Shown piece by piece: positions 26,190 through 35,236 of a stretch of DNA of 64,000 bases (positions within the stretch are counted from its first letter, which is position 1; the number at the start of each line of letters is the position of its first letter). The notes below the pieces were generated by a model. It did no database searches and was not told the DNA's origin. It was given only the letters and a program-made list of their open reading frames with translations. The translations under genes and the position numbers were made by a program. The DNA is from Corynebacterium gallinarum (GTDB lineage: Bacteria > Actinomycetota > Actinomycetes > Mycobacteriales > Mycobacteriaceae), in the NCBI RefSeq assembly GCF_014837045.1, contig NZ_JACSPR010000014.1, positions 1 to 64,000 on the forward strand, given 5' to 3'.

Positions 26190-27230
26190 TTAGAACCGCT
26201 CGTGCCGGCGGTTGGTGAATTTCCGGGAGTGGTTCGGCTGGCTGTCGCCGTAACGGTCGTGCAACATGCGTGCACGGGCACCAGAGGATGCGGAAGTAGT
26301 GGCTTGGGCATGGGCGAGACCCTGGGTGTCATTTTCCGGGTGAATGGTGCGGAGGGCGCCCACCGGGTCGGAATCTGTCTCTTCGTCCTGAGAGTCCCCG
26401 GTCTGCTGCGAGGATGCGGATCCGTCGGCCAGCTCGGCCTCCTCGCGGCGCACACGGCGGCGTTCCTTCAGCTCCGCCCAGATAAAATACCCCAGGCCGA
26501 GCGGGGCCATGATGCCGAAGGCGATCCACTGGAAGGCGTAAGACAGGTGCGAACCGCGGTCGAGCATGGGCACCGGGATGGCGTTGATCTCCCCGGCCTG
26601 CCCCTCGGCCAGCTGCACATAGTCCTCCGCCAGGTCCATGCCGATCACCTCGGAAATCTGCGCGGTGTTGATGCCGTAGACCTGGCGGTAGCCCTGGTCC
26701 TCGATCGGGGGGGACATCGGTGTCTGCTCGGTGAATCGGGCGTGGCCGACGATGGACTGCTCACCGGCTGGCGCAGTATCCATCGGTGGGACACCGCCCT
26801 CAAGCGGCGGGTTGAAACCCCGGTTGACCAGGATGATCTCACCGGAGTTCAGCTGGAAGGGAGTCAAGGCATGGAAGGCAGGGGAGGAGTCGACCGGACG
26901 GTTGCGCATCAGCACCTCATCCTCGGACAGGTAGTGGCCCTGAAGGATCACCCGGGCCCATTCCTCCCCGGGCTCGATACTGCCCTGGGCGTCAAAGATC
27001 TCCTCGGCGGGGACGAGCTCGACCTCGAAGGCGGCTTCGATCTGCTCGTTGCGCTCGACGATAGTGCTATCCCTGCTCAGCTGCCACGGCGCCAGAAAGG
27101 TAAAGGCGACGTAGGAGAAAGCGATGATGGCAAGGACACCGAACACCCAGCCGGGCCGGAGGAAGGTCCGCCAGCCCTTCTTCTGCGGGGCCCGACCGTA
27201 CCTGCGTTCATGTGTGCTGCTCACAGCCAT
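26190..27230 (-). CDS. SURF1-family cytochrome oxidase assembly protein
   Basis: A protein of about 346 residues. SURF1 hallmarks are an N-terminal membrane helix (near residues 22-45), an external domain with the VILQGHYL and ILVNRGF-x-P-P motifs, and a second membrane helix (HLSYAFQWIAFGIMAPLGLGYF). The last ~110 residues are a charged extension typical of corynebacterial homologues. It helps insert heme a into cytochrome c oxidase. I start at MAVSSTHERRYG (27230); an upstream GTG is possible. Together with CtaG and the Ccs genes it points to copper and heme oxidase maturation as a theme. Confidence 0.88.
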   Translation of the reverse strand: MAVSSTHERRYGRAPQKKGWRTFLRPGWVFGVLAIIAFSYVAFTFLAPWQLSRDSTIVERNEQIEAAFEVELVPAEEIFDAQGSIEPGEEWARVILQGHYLSEDEVLMRNRPVDSSPAFHALTPFQLNSGEIILVNRGFNPPLEGGVPPMDTAPAGEQSIVGHARFTEQTPMSPPIEDQGYRQVYGINTAQISEVIGMDLAEDYVQLAEGQAGEINAIPVPMLDRGSHLSYAFQWIAFGIMAPLGLGYFIWAELKERRRVRREEAELADGSASSQQTGDSQDEETDSDPVGALRTIHPENDTQGLAHAQATTSASSGARARMLHDRYGDSQPNHSRKFTNRRHERF

Positions 27231-27292
27231 GAAGTCTACTGCCCCGTCCGGTGGAAAGTACATCCTGTCGCAGGGTGCTCATGGGGAAAGCA

Positions 27293-29263
27293 CTACGAGA
27301 CCCGGGACCTTCCGTACGCATCCTCGTCGGCGGTGACCGTGGTCGCCTCGACGGGCTTCAGGTCAAGATGCTGGGTGCGGGCGGCCCGCAGGCCGTTGGC
27401 GATGACGATGACCTCGGCCACCTCGTGGACCAAGACAACCGCAGCTAGTCCCAACACACCAGTGATCGCCAGCGGCAACAGGACGATGATGATCGCCAGG
27501 GACAGCACAATGTTCTGGTTGATGATCGCCCGGCCCCGGCGGGCGTGGCGCAGAGCCCTGGGGATCAGGCGCAGGTCATCGCCGGTAAACGCCACATCCG
27601 CAGACTCGATCGCCGCATCCGAGCCCTTGGCACCCATGGCGATACCGATATCGGCTCGGGCCAGGGCGGGCGCGTCGTTGATGCCGTCACCGATCATCGC
27701 CACCGGGCCGCGGGTCCCCAGTCCGGCCACGGCGGTGGCCTTGTCCTCCGGGCGTAGCTCGGCCCGCACGTCCGTGATGCCGGTCTCCCGGGCCAGCGCA
27801 GCGGCGGTGCGGCTGTTGTCGCCGGTGAGCATGGTGACCCCGAAACCCTCATCGGTGAGCGTCCGGATGACCTCGGGGACCTCGGGGCGGAGTTCATCGC
27901 GCACCCCGATCGCCCCCACGGGCTGGCCATCGCGGTGGATGACGACCACGGTCATGCCTTGTTTTTCCAGGTCCTCGACCTGACCGGCCAAGGGGCCGGG
28001 GGACAGCCAGCGGGGGCTGCCCACGGCGATCTGCGCTCCGTCAATAAGTCCGGTGATGCCCTGCCCGGCGGCTTCGTCGACCTGCTGGGCGGCCGGGGCC
28101 TGCGGTGTAGCGGCGGTAATGGCGGCAGCCAACGGGTGGGTGCTGTGAGCCTCCAGCGCCGCGGCCCAACCGAGGACATCCGCCCGGGTGGCTCCACCAG
28201 TGGTGAGCACATCTACGACGGTGGGCCGGTTGCGGGTCAGGGTGCCGGTCTTGTCCAGGGCCAGATGCCGGATACCACCGAGGTGCTCGAAGGCGGCGCC
28301 GGACTTGATGACCACCCCGAACTTGCTGGCCGCCCCGATCGCAGAGACGACCGTGACCGGCACCGAGATCGCCAGCGCACACGGCGACGCCGCGACCAGC
28401 ACGACCAGGGCACGCTCAATCCATACGCCCGGATCCCCCAGCCAGGACCCGATGACGGCGACGAGGATGGCGAGGATGAGGACACCGGGCACCAGGGGAC
28501 GGGCCAGGCGGTCGGCGATCCGGGCCCGTTGGCCCTTATCGTGCTGGGCCTGTTCCACCAGGGCGACCACGGTGGTCAGGGAATTGTCCGTCCCGCCGGC
28601 GGTGGCCTCGACCTCGAGAGCCCCGGTGGTGTTGATCGACCCGGCCAGCACCGCATCACCGGGGCCGACTTCGACGGGGATGGATTCCCCGGTGATCGCC
28701 GAAACATCCAGGCTGCTGTGCCCGGACCGGATGATCCCGTCGGTGGCCAAGCGTTCCCCGGCCGCCAGGCGCAACACGTCCCCGGGGACCAGCTCCTCGA
28801 CCGCCACACTGCGGGTCACCCCGTGGGAGATGATGGTCGCGGTCGAGGGGATCAGAGCAAGCAGGGACCGCAGGCCCGAGCGGGCCTTGTCCATCGCCTT
28901 ATCTTCCAGCGCCTCTGCGATGGAGTAGAGGAAGGCCAGGGCGGCGGCCTCCTCGATGAACCCGAGCAGGACGGCACCGGTGGCGCTGATCGTCATCAGC
29001 AACCCGATACCCAGTTTTCCCCGGGTAAACAACCCCTTCAGCGCCCCAGGAACGAACTGGGAGGCACCCAACAACAGGGAGGCCCAGAATAAGACGAGGG
29101 CGATCATCCCGGCATTGGGGACGAACCACTCAAGGATCAGACCAACCAGCAACGATACACCGGAGGCCACAGGAAGGAGGATAGCCCGATCACGCCACCA
29201 GGGCGTGTGCTCCTCTTCTCTGGCCATCGGTGCAGATGGTTCACAACCACAGGCAGACGTCAT
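27293..29263 (-). CDS. heavy-metal P-type ATPase, CtpG/CadA-like with SPC motif
   Basis: A protein of about 656 residues. It has TGES (191-194), the membrane S-P-C motif (293-295) in place of C-P-C, DKTGT phosphorylation site (337-341) and GDGINDAPA. There is no full metal-binding domain, only a C-x-C near the N-terminus (SACGCEP). The ATG at 29263 overlaps the cmtR2 stop (ATGA) with GAAGGAGG upstream. CmtR control of a CtpG-type pump is the mycobacterial arrangement, so Cd/Zn/Pb export is likely. Confidence 0.9.
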   Translation of the reverse strand: MTSACGCEPSAPMAREEEHTPWWRDRAILLPVASGVSLLVGLILEWFVPNAGMIALVLFWASLLLGASQFVPGALKGLFTRGKLGIGLLMTISATGAVLLGFIEEAAALAFLYSIAEALEDKAMDKARSGLRSLLALIPSTATIISHGVTRSVAVEELVPGDVLRLAAGERLATDGIIRSGHSSLDVSAITGESIPVEVGPGDAVLAGSINTTGALEVEATAGGTDNSLTTVVALVEQAQHDKGQRARIADRLARPLVPGVLILAILVAVIGSWLGDPGVWIERALVVLVAASPCALAISVPVTVVSAIGAASKFGVVIKSGAAFEHLGGIRHLALDKTGTLTRNRPTVVDVLTTGGATRADVLGWAAALEAHSTHPLAAAITAATPQAPAAQQVDEAAGQGITGLIDGAQIAVGSPRWLSPGPLAGQVEDLEKQGMTVVVIHRDGQPVGAIGVRDELRPEVPEVIRTLTDEGFGVTMLTGDNSRTAAALARETGITDVRAELRPEDKATAVAGLGTRGPVAMIGDGINDAPALARADIGIAMGAKGSDAAIESADVAFTGDDLRLIPRALRHARRGRAIINQNIVLSLAIIIVLLPLAITGVLGLAAVVLVHEVAEVIVIANGLRAARTQHLDLKPVEATTVTADEDAYGRSRVS

Positions 29264-29625
29264 GACTGCTGGCCTCCTTCTGTATCGCAACAGCCGGCGA
29301 CCGGACAGGCAGGGTCTAGGCAGGGGGCATCCTCATCAACGGCGAGGGTGATCTCTACCAGGGCATTGAGCGCGCGGGCCAGGTGTGCGTCGACGATCTC
29401 GTAGCGGGTACGCCGCCCCTCCGGCTCGGCGACTACAATCCCGCAGTCGCGTAGACAGGCCAGGTGGTTGGAGACATTCGTCCGGGTCAACCCCAGCGTT
29501 TCGGCCAGTTGGGCCGGATACCCGGGGGATTCGAGTAGGGACAACAGGATCCGGGACCGGGTGGGATCGGCCATGGCACGGCCCAGGCGATTCATCACAT
29601 CAAGACGAGAAGCAATAGTCAGCAT
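29260..29625 (-). CDS. cmtR: second CmtR-type Cd/Pb-sensing repressor
   Basis: A 121-residue paralogue of the regulator at 22253. It keeps the NHLACLRDC pair and the C-terminal DAPCLDPACPVAGC cysteine cluster. The first ~40 codons and the -10 region are nearly identical at DNA level to the other copy; later codons diverge. It overlaps the ATPase start by 4 bases. The two repressors probably cross-regulate cmtR-cadD and cmtR2-ATPase as one Cd/Pb regulon. I place the start at the ATG 29625, as in the first copy. Confidence 0.9.
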   Translation of the reverse strand: MLTIASRLDVMNRLGRAMADPTRSRILLSLLESPGYPAQLAETLGLTRTNVSNHLACLRDCGIVVAEPEGRRTRYEIVDAHLARALNALVEITLAVDEDAPCLDPACPVAGCCDTEGGQQS

Positions 29626-29631
29626 GCACTG

Positions 29632-29637
29632 ACTATA
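29632..29637 (-). promoter_or_regulatory. -10 box of the second cmtR
   Basis: On the minus strand TATAGT lies 6 bases before the ATG at 29625, with a TTGCAG -35-like hexamer 18 bases further upstream. A leaderless transcript is expected, as at 22240. Between here and the copC stop (29802) I see only a weak hairpin. Confidence 0.5.
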
Positions 29638-29801
29638 CAGTGGGGACTGATTAGTCTGCAATTGTCCCTAGGGTGGTCGCCCCTGGATGTCCGACGAACG
29701 TCAGGTGGGAGGTGGGGTCCTGAAACCGCGTCAGCCTGGAGGGAGATTGACCCGCGGCATGGCACACCGGCGCTCAGGATGTAGCGGGAGTCTTCTGCTC
29801 C

Positions 29802-30386
29802 CTAACGCCTGTCACGGCTCCGGACAGCCAGCACGATGGCCCCGGCGATGACGCCGAAGAGGGCCAACCCCGCGAGGGTCAGGACTATCGGATTACTGAC
29901 TATGGAGGTGTCCCCCTCGGCGGTGTTCTCGACAGCTGTGGTCTCCTCCACAGGCTTGGCGTCGGCGCCCGTGGGGGTGGCGGTCGTTTGGGCGTCACCG
30001 GCGACGGTGAAAGTGGTCGCGCTGCGGGTGGCGTGGCCGTCGGAGGAGAGGATCTGGAAGCCGACGGTGTAGTCACCTGGCCCGCCGCTGACATCCGCAG
30101 GTAGATCAAGGGTCACCAGTCGGCCGTCGATGGTCGGCTCACCACTGAACAGGAGATCACCGGAGTCCTGGTCGGTGATGGCCACGGTGCTGAAACCCTC
30201 CTGGGGCAGCCCGGAGAATTCCAGCTCGATGCTGCGCGGAAATTCTTCGACCACGTCACCGTCCGCGGGATTGCCGCCGATCACGGAGTCATGCGCGAGG
30301 GCAACCGGGGTGGCTACGACGGTCAGGGCACCGACCGCCGCAGCAGTAGCCAGCACACGACGAGGGAGCATGGGGGAGATGAGCAC
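29802..30386 (-). CDS. copC: CopC-type periplasmic copper-binding protein (YobA/YcnJ-N-like)
   Basis: A 194-residue secreted protein. A signal peptide (RRVLATAAAVGALTVVATPVALA) is cleaved to expose an N-terminal His-Asp (AHDSVIGGNPADG), the family's Cu(II) ligand set. It is followed by a ~95-residue beta-sandwich (GFQILSSDGHATRS), a Thr/Pro-rich linker and a C-terminal membrane anchor (VLTLAGLALFGVIAGAIVLAV) with positive tail. GTG at 30386 is preferred because AGGAGG lies 6 bases upstream. It diverges from the CopD-CtaG gene; the ~300-bp shared promoter region shows no clear operator. Confidence 0.9.
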   Translation of the reverse strand: MLISPMLPRRVLATAAAVGALTVVATPVALAHDSVIGGNPADGDVVEEFPRSIELEFSGLPQEGFSTVAITDQDSGDLLFSGEPTIDGRLVTLDLPADVSGGPGDYTVGFQILSSDGHATRSATTFTVAGDAQTTATPTGADAKPVEETTAVENTAEGDTSIVSNPIVLTLAGLALFGVIAGAIVLAVRSRDRR

Positions 30387-30683
30387 GAAAGTCCTCCTGG
30401 ACCGGGCCGGTTTTTCAACCGGATGTGAGCGACTAAGACACCTGCCTGCGGGAGGTACCAAGACACTAGTCGGAACAGGCGGGAGGAAAGTTCCCGGCCA
30501 CGGCGCCTTCACCGGGTGTTGTTCTTCCCAGGTCGGTGCACCCCTGCAGGGTGCGAACCGGGGAAGAGACCGGTCCCTGGGTAATGTACAAGAACACCCG
30601 CAGGCCCCATTAGGGTGAACCTCACGCCCGCTTCCGAGCACACCATGAGAGCGGAGGCGGCATGGACGGCGAAATGGACACAG

Positions 30684-32801
30684 ATGACCCACCCGGTAAA
30701 TGACACCCCCACTGCCACGGATACGACCACAGGGACGACCCCCACCATCGGGAGCCGGCCTCAGGAGCGGGTGCGCCCCACGTGGCCGTTGTACCTGCTC
30801 TTTTTCGCCGTCGCCGGTGCCATCGGCGGGACGGTTGCCTACAGCTTCCTCGGTGAATCCCTCGCGGCCCTGGGGATCCCCAACCCGGGCATCGCGACCA
30901 CCTTCGGGTTGCCGTTTTTCCGTGCGGTCGGTTGGATGCTCGCTGCCCTGTCGGCCGGTTCTTTCCTGTTCGCTGCTTTCCTCATCTCCCCACGGTTGCC
31001 CGGCGGTGATCACGACCGCCTGCACCAGGCCTCGTTGAGTGTGGACGGGCACCTGGCCTCGCGTACCGGTGCGGTCGCGGCCATCTGCTTCGGACTGATC
31101 GCGTTGTTGATGATCCCGCTGGTGCTCTCAGATGTCTCCGGCACCCCCCTGGCCCAGACACTGGGCGTGGAGACCCTGACGGTGGCCGTCGAGCAGGTGG
31201 CCATGGCCCAGGTGTGGCTGATCGTCGCGCTTATTGCCCTGGTCACCGGTGGTACGGGCCTGATGAGCCGGGCGTGGATCACCCAACCACTGTTGCTCCT
31301 CGGGTCAATCCTCATGATCATCCCCCTGGGCCTGACAGGGCATTCCTCCTCGGGCGGTAACCACGACCACGGCACCAACTCCTACCTGTGGCACCTGGTC
31401 TTCTTAGTCCTGTGGGTCGGCGGACTCATGGCCCTGCTCGCCCACGGGCGTCGCCTGGGACCTGACCTGGATATTGCGCTGCGCCGCTACTCGACAATCG
31501 CCCTGGTCTCCATCATCGTCATGGCCGTGTCCGGGCTGGTCAACGCCGCCATCCGCATCGAGCTGACGGATCTGTTGACCACCCGGTACGGGTTAATCAT
31601 CGTGGCCAAGACCATCGGCGTGATCATCCTCGGTGTCTTCGGGTGGATCCACCGGGCGTGGGTCATTCCGCAGGTGCAGGCCAACCCCGCTGATCGCCGA
31701 CTGTTCCGCCAGGTCGCCATCGTCGAGGTGCTTGTCATGGCGGCGGTCACCGGTATCGCCATCACCATGGGGCGCACCCCGCCGCCCCCACCGCGCATCC
31801 CGAACCTCTCGCAGATGGTCACCAAGCTCGGCTACGAGCTGTCCGAGAAGCCCACCATCCTCAACGTGTGGGGCATGTGGCGCTTTGACCTGCTGTTTGG
31901 TGCCCTCGCCCTGCTGCTGGCCGTCGGCTATCTGGCCGCTGTGTGGCGCACCCGCCAGGCAGGTCACACCTGGTCGAGTACCCCCACCGCCTGGTGGTTG
32001 GCCGGATGTGTGACCCTGCTGGTGACGATGAGTTCCGGGATCGGGCTGAATATGCCCGCGGTCTTCTCGGTGCACATGGTCGGTCACATCATCTTGTCGC
32101 TGGTCATCCCCATCTTCCTGGTGATGGGTGCCCCGCTGACCCTGCTGATGACCGCCTTCGCCCCGGGGGCCCCGGGTAGGCCGAATATCCACGACTGGGT
32201 GCGCGCCTTCACCCGCAGCCGGTTGGTGGGGGTGATCACCCATCCGGTGGTCAACACCCTGCAGTTCCTGGTGTTCTTCTACGTCATGTACCTGTTCATC
32301 CCGCTTTATGAGCTGCTGATCTCCAAGTACGCGGGGCAGCTGATCATGAACGCCGTGCTCCTGGTCTCCGGTTGCTTCTACGTCTGGGGGATGCTCGGAC
32401 CCGACCCGATCCCGCGCCGGCGCCCGGCCACCATCCGCCTGGGGTGGCTGGTTGCCTCCCTGCCTGTCCACCTGCTCGTCGGGGTCTATCTCCTGCGCCT
32501 GGACACGATTCTGGGCGAGGAGTTCTACCGCTCCCTGCTCCTGCCCTGGGAGCTCGATCTGCTCGCCGACCAACGCACCGCCGTCCTGGCCTGGGCCACA
32601 GGTGTGGTCCCACTGGCCGTCGTCGCCCTCCTGCTCATCGGCCAATGGCCGGGCACGGTCGGGAAAACCACGGGCAACGAGGAAAAGACCACCACCGGTA
32701 GCAACGCCGAGAACGAAAACCACACCGCATTCCTCGGCCCCACCGCGGACGGTAAGACCCCCACGTCCGACCACGGCACCCGGACAACCGACCAGCCTTA
32801 A
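30684..32801 (+). CDS. CopD-CtaG fusion: copper resistance D / cytochrome oxidase assembly membrane protein
   Basis: A protein of about 705 residues with many membrane helices. The first half is CopD-like (GHSSSGGNHDHG motif, VSGLVNAAIRI). The second half is CtaG (caa3-type)-like, from the WSSTPTAWWLAGC region through HMVGHIILSLVIPIFLVMGAPLTL and GPDPIPRRRP. CopD moves copper across the membrane, and CtaG-type proteins deliver copper to oxidase. This fusion is known in actinobacteria. The start is uncertain: candidate ATGs are 30615, 30645 and 30684, none with a strong ribosome binding site. The C-terminal ~60 residues are polar. It is divergent from copC. Confidence 0.85.
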   Translation: MTHPVNDTPTATDTTTGTTPTIGSRPQERVRPTWPLYLLFFAVAGAIGGTVAYSFLGESLAALGIPNPGIATTFGLPFFRAVGWMLAALSAGSFLFAAFLISPRLPGGDHDRLHQASLSVDGHLASRTGAVAAICFGLIALLMIPLVLSDVSGTPLAQTLGVETLTVAVEQVAMAQVWLIVALIALVTGGTGLMSRAWITQPLLLLGSILMIIPLGLTGHSSSGGNHDHGTNSYLWHLVFLVLWVGGLMALLAHGRRLGPDLDIALRRYSTIALVSIIVMAVSGLVNAAIRIELTDLLTTRYGLIIVAKTIGVIILGVFGWIHRAWVIPQVQANPADRRLFRQVAIVEVLVMAAVTGIAITMGRTPPPPPRIPNLSQMVTKLGYELSEKPTILNVWGMWRFDLLFGALALLLAVGYLAAVWRTRQAGHTWSSTPTAWWLAGCVTLLVTMSSGIGLNMPAVFSVHMVGHIILSLVIPIFLVMGAPLTLLMTAFAPGAPGRPNIHDWVRAFTRSRLVGVITHPVVNTLQFLVFFYVMYLFIPLYELLISKYAGQLIMNAVLLVSGCFYVWGMLGPDPIPRRRPATIRLGWLVASLPVHLLVGVYLLRLDTILGEEFYRSLLLPWELDLLADQRTAVLAWATGVVPLAVVALLLIGQWPGTVGKTTGNEEKTTTGSNAENENHTAFLGPTADGKTPTSDHGTRTTDQP

Positions 32802-33147
32802 CCACCCCGGTCTCACCGCCGGCCCCTCACGGGGCCAGCGAGGAACTGGTCGCGTGACCTCCTCCCGGGCTCCCGCGGCCATGGCCCATGCCTCGACGAG
32901 CTCAGCGACAAGCCCGAGACAGGCCTTTCCCCTGGTGATCCCGCCCGCCCATCACAGACCCCTCTCCGACTAGGAGCCGAGGAAACTATGAAATAGATCA
33001 CTAAATGGACTCCGGAGGTGACTTCGGTGGGGATGAGAGGTTAACGTCACCTCCATCAGGTAACGGAACAGTCACAATTTCGTCTCTAACGAGTACAACG
33101 GTGAGATCGAGTGTGGCGGGACAACGGACAACGACGGAAGAAGATTC
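32802..33147. other. 346-bp gap with a hairpin and the M23 peptidase leader
   Basis: A GGCCCC-TCAC-GGGGCC hairpin (32821-32836) follows the CopD-CtaG stop and may end that transcript. The final ~20 bp before the peptidase (ACGACGGAAGAAGATTC) are repeated exactly before the second peptidase gene at 42711. I see no gene in between. Confidence 0.4.
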
Positions 33148-33939
33148 ATGCTCCTGAAGGCCCAGCGATCAGCCGGAGGAAAACACCGCAAGATCCCCAC
33201 CTCGCAAACCAAGAGCCGCGTAGCCTTGGTGGCCGTGGCCACGGGAGCGGTCTCGTCCGCGGGTATCGGGGGTGCCGCCGCCGCCACGCTGCAGACCCAG
33301 GCTGAAGCCTCGATCTCCCCGCAGGACACTGTCGGTGGCGTGCAGTTGGCCACCAATGACACCGCGCTGCCCCCGGACACGACGGAGACGGCCCCGCAGA
33401 TCCTGACGATCTCAGAGTATAAGCCGGTAACCAATATCAACGAGCAGTTGGACAAGGCGGTTGAGTACGCCGCCGAGCGCACCGAGGCCGCCCGCGCTGA
33501 GGCCGCACGTCTGGAAGCAGAACGCATTGAGGCAGAACGCCTGGCCAACGCCTCATCCGTGGTCAAACCCACTGAAGGCACCTTCACCTCCGGTTTCGGT
33601 ATGCGCTGGGGCAGCCTCCACGCAGGACTAGACATCGCCAACGTCGTGGGCACCCCAATTCTTGCGGCCATGGGCGGCACCGTCATTGACTCCGGTCCGG
33701 CTTCCGGTTTCGGCCAGTGGATCCGCATCCAGCACGATGACGGCTCCATTGCCGTCTACGGCCACATGGAAACCCTCGATGTCAGCGTGGGTGAGCAGGT
33801 CACCGCCGGCCAGAAGATCGCCGGCATGGGCAACCGAGGTTTCTCCACCGGTTCCCACCTGCATTTTGAGCTCTACCCGACCGGCAGCGGCGCCGTCGAC
33901 CCCGCCCCCTGGTTCGCCCAGCACGGCATCACCTTCTAA
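33148..33939 (+). CDS. secreted M23-family peptidase (LytM-like)
   Basis: A 263-residue exported protein with a signal sequence (SRVALVAVATGAVSSAGIGGAAAA), a low-complexity Ala/Glu/Arg helical linker (about 108-135) and a C-terminal M23 domain. The zinc motif parts are H-A-G-L-D-I-A and H-L-H-F-E, with GHMETLDVSVG between. Such enzymes cut peptidoglycan cross-links. It is followed by an ArsR-type repressor, a DsbA-like oxidase and VKOR. A close paralogue with the same leader lies at 42711, also followed by an arsR. Placement in a copper region suggests envelope remodelling under metal stress, which is inference. Confidence 0.9.
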   Translation: MLLKAQRSAGGKHRKIPTSQTKSRVALVAVATGAVSSAGIGGAAAATLQTQAEASISPQDTVGGVQLATNDTALPPDTTETAPQILTISEYKPVTNINEQLDKAVEYAAERTEAARAEAARLEAERIEAERLANASSVVKPTEGTFTSGFGMRWGSLHAGLDIANVVGTPILAAMGGTVIDSGPASGFGQWIRIQHDDGSIAVYGHMETLDVSVGEQVTAGQKIAGMGNRGFSTGSHLHFELYPTGSGAVDPAPWFAQHGITF

Positions 33940-34055
33940 CCTTCCCCCCCCACCCGGGAGAAAACCCGGTCCTGACCCTCAGGCCAGCGCCTGTGGTCCG
34001 GATGTAAACATGCTCCCGGTCATCTCACACTCCTCCGCCGAGGGCACCGAGGAGT

Positions 34056-34075
34056 AGTACAGGGGATTGTGTACT
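34056..34075 (+). promoter_or_regulatory. AGTACA-N8-TGTACT dyad upstream of arsR
   Basis: AGTACA (34056-34061) and TGTACT (34070-34075) form a 20-bp dyad ending 10 bp before the arsR start. The identical half-sites with the same spacing occur before the decayed arsR at 43571-43590. This is a likely binding site for the ArsR protein itself. Confidence 0.6.
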
Positions 34076-34085
34076 GTCTACGATT

Positions 34086-34418
34086 ATGAGCACGGTGACC
34101 GTCACTCACACCTCGGCGTTGTCCCGGGTAGGCCATGCCCTGTCCGATGACACCCGGACCGGGATCCTGTTGGCCCTGCGCCACGGGCCCGCCCGACCCT
34201 CGGACCTGGCCCGGCAGTTGGATGTCTCCAAACAGGTGATGTCGAATCAGTTGGCCTGTCTGCGCGGATGCGGGCTGGTGGCCTCCACCCCGGAGGGGCG
34301 CCACGTCTGGTATTCCCTGGCTGACCCCCAACTGGGTCACGCCCTCGGTGAGTTACTGGAGTTGGTGGTCACCATCGATCCGGCCTGTTGTTCGCCGGAC
34401 GGATGCACCTGCTCATGA
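34086..34418 (+). CDS. ArsR-family metal-sensing repressor
   Basis: A 110-residue winged-helix repressor with Cys58 and Cys62 in the recognition helix (NQLACLRGC) and a C-terminal cysteine cluster (DPACCSPDGCTCS). The layout is CmtR-like but the tail is richer in cysteine, so a thiophilic metal (Cd, Pb, Cu or Zn) is expected. It probably represses its own gene and the downstream dsbA-VKOR pair, and perhaps the upstream peptidase, through the dyad at 34056-34075. A decayed relative lies at 43601. Confidence 0.85.
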   Translation: MSTVTVTHTSALSRVGHALSDDTRTGILLALRHGPARPSDLARQLDVSKQVMSNQLACLRGCGLVASTPEGRHVWYSLADPQLGHALGELLELVVTIDPACCSPDGCTCS

Positions 34419-34519
34419 CCGCCTCGGTCCTGGAGGACTTCGTCGCCACCGTGCCGGGTCCCCCGGGGCCCACGGCCTGGACATCCCTTAATTTCCACCA
34501 GCGATAGAACGGACCCTTC

Positions 34520-35227
34520 GTGAGCACCCCCACCAACCGCACCACCTCCACCCGGCCCTCCGGGAATTGGAGAAAAGCCCAGATCATTGTCTGGGCGTTA
34601 TTGGCAATCGTCGTCATCGCCGGGATCGTCGCCTTTTTCCTCGGCCGATCCGACTCCGCTTCTGCGCCCGCCCCGGAAACCGTGACCAGTGATGCGGGGC
34701 AGGTGGTCCGGGACAACAGTCGGGTGCTGTCCCAGGCGCCGAACGAGAAGGCCGTGCTGGTGGAGTTCCTCGACTTCGAGTGTGAGGCCTGCCGGGCGGC
34801 TTACCCCTTCGTGGAGGAACTTCGTGCGGAGTACTCCGACACCGTCACCTTCGTCAACCGTTACTTCCCGCTGCCGGGTCACCGCAACTCCATGCCCGCT
34901 GCCGTGGCTGTGGAGGCTGCCGCCCAGCAGGGCCAGTACGAAGCGATGTACCAGCGGATGTTTGAGACCCAGTCTGAGTGGGGTGAGTCCGCCGAGGACA
35001 ACAGTGCGGTCTTCCGCGGCTTCGCCGAGGACCTGGGTCTAGACATGGCCGCCTTTGACGCCGCTGTGGCCGATCCGGCCACCGAGGAACGGGTCCGACT
35101 CGATGTGGCTGACGGCACGGCCCTGGGTGTGCGCGGCACCCCGACCTTCTTTCTCGACGGTCAGCTCCTGACCCCGGACTCCCTGGAGCAGTTCCGGGCC
35201 GAGGTCGACGCGGCCGCCGCCGACTAA
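34520..35227 (+). CDS. membrane-anchored DsbA-like thiol oxidase
   Basis: A 235-residue protein with one N-terminal membrane helix (AQIIVWALLAIVVIAGIVAFFLG) and an external thioredoxin-fold domain with C-E-A-C active site (LDFECEACRAAYPF) and the cis-proline region VRGTPTFFLDG. It would introduce disulfides into exported proteins. It lies 9 bp before the VKOR gene, its natural re-oxidising partner. Corynebacteria use DsbA/VKOR-type systems for folding outside the membrane. The start has weak ribosome-binding sequence but fits the anchor. Confidence 0.9.
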   Translation: MSTPTNRTTSTRPSGNWRKAQIIVWALLAIVVIAGIVAFFLGRSDSASAPAPETVTSDAGQVVRDNSRVLSQAPNEKAVLVEFLDFECEACRAAYPFVEELRAEYSDTVTFVNRYFPLPGHRNSMPAAVAVEAAAQQGQYEAMYQRMFETQSEWGESAEDNSAVFRGFAEDLGLDMAAFDAAVADPATEERVRLDVADGTALGVRGTPTFFLDGQLLTPDSLEQFRAEVDAAAAD

Positions 35228-35236
35228 TCCGAATCC

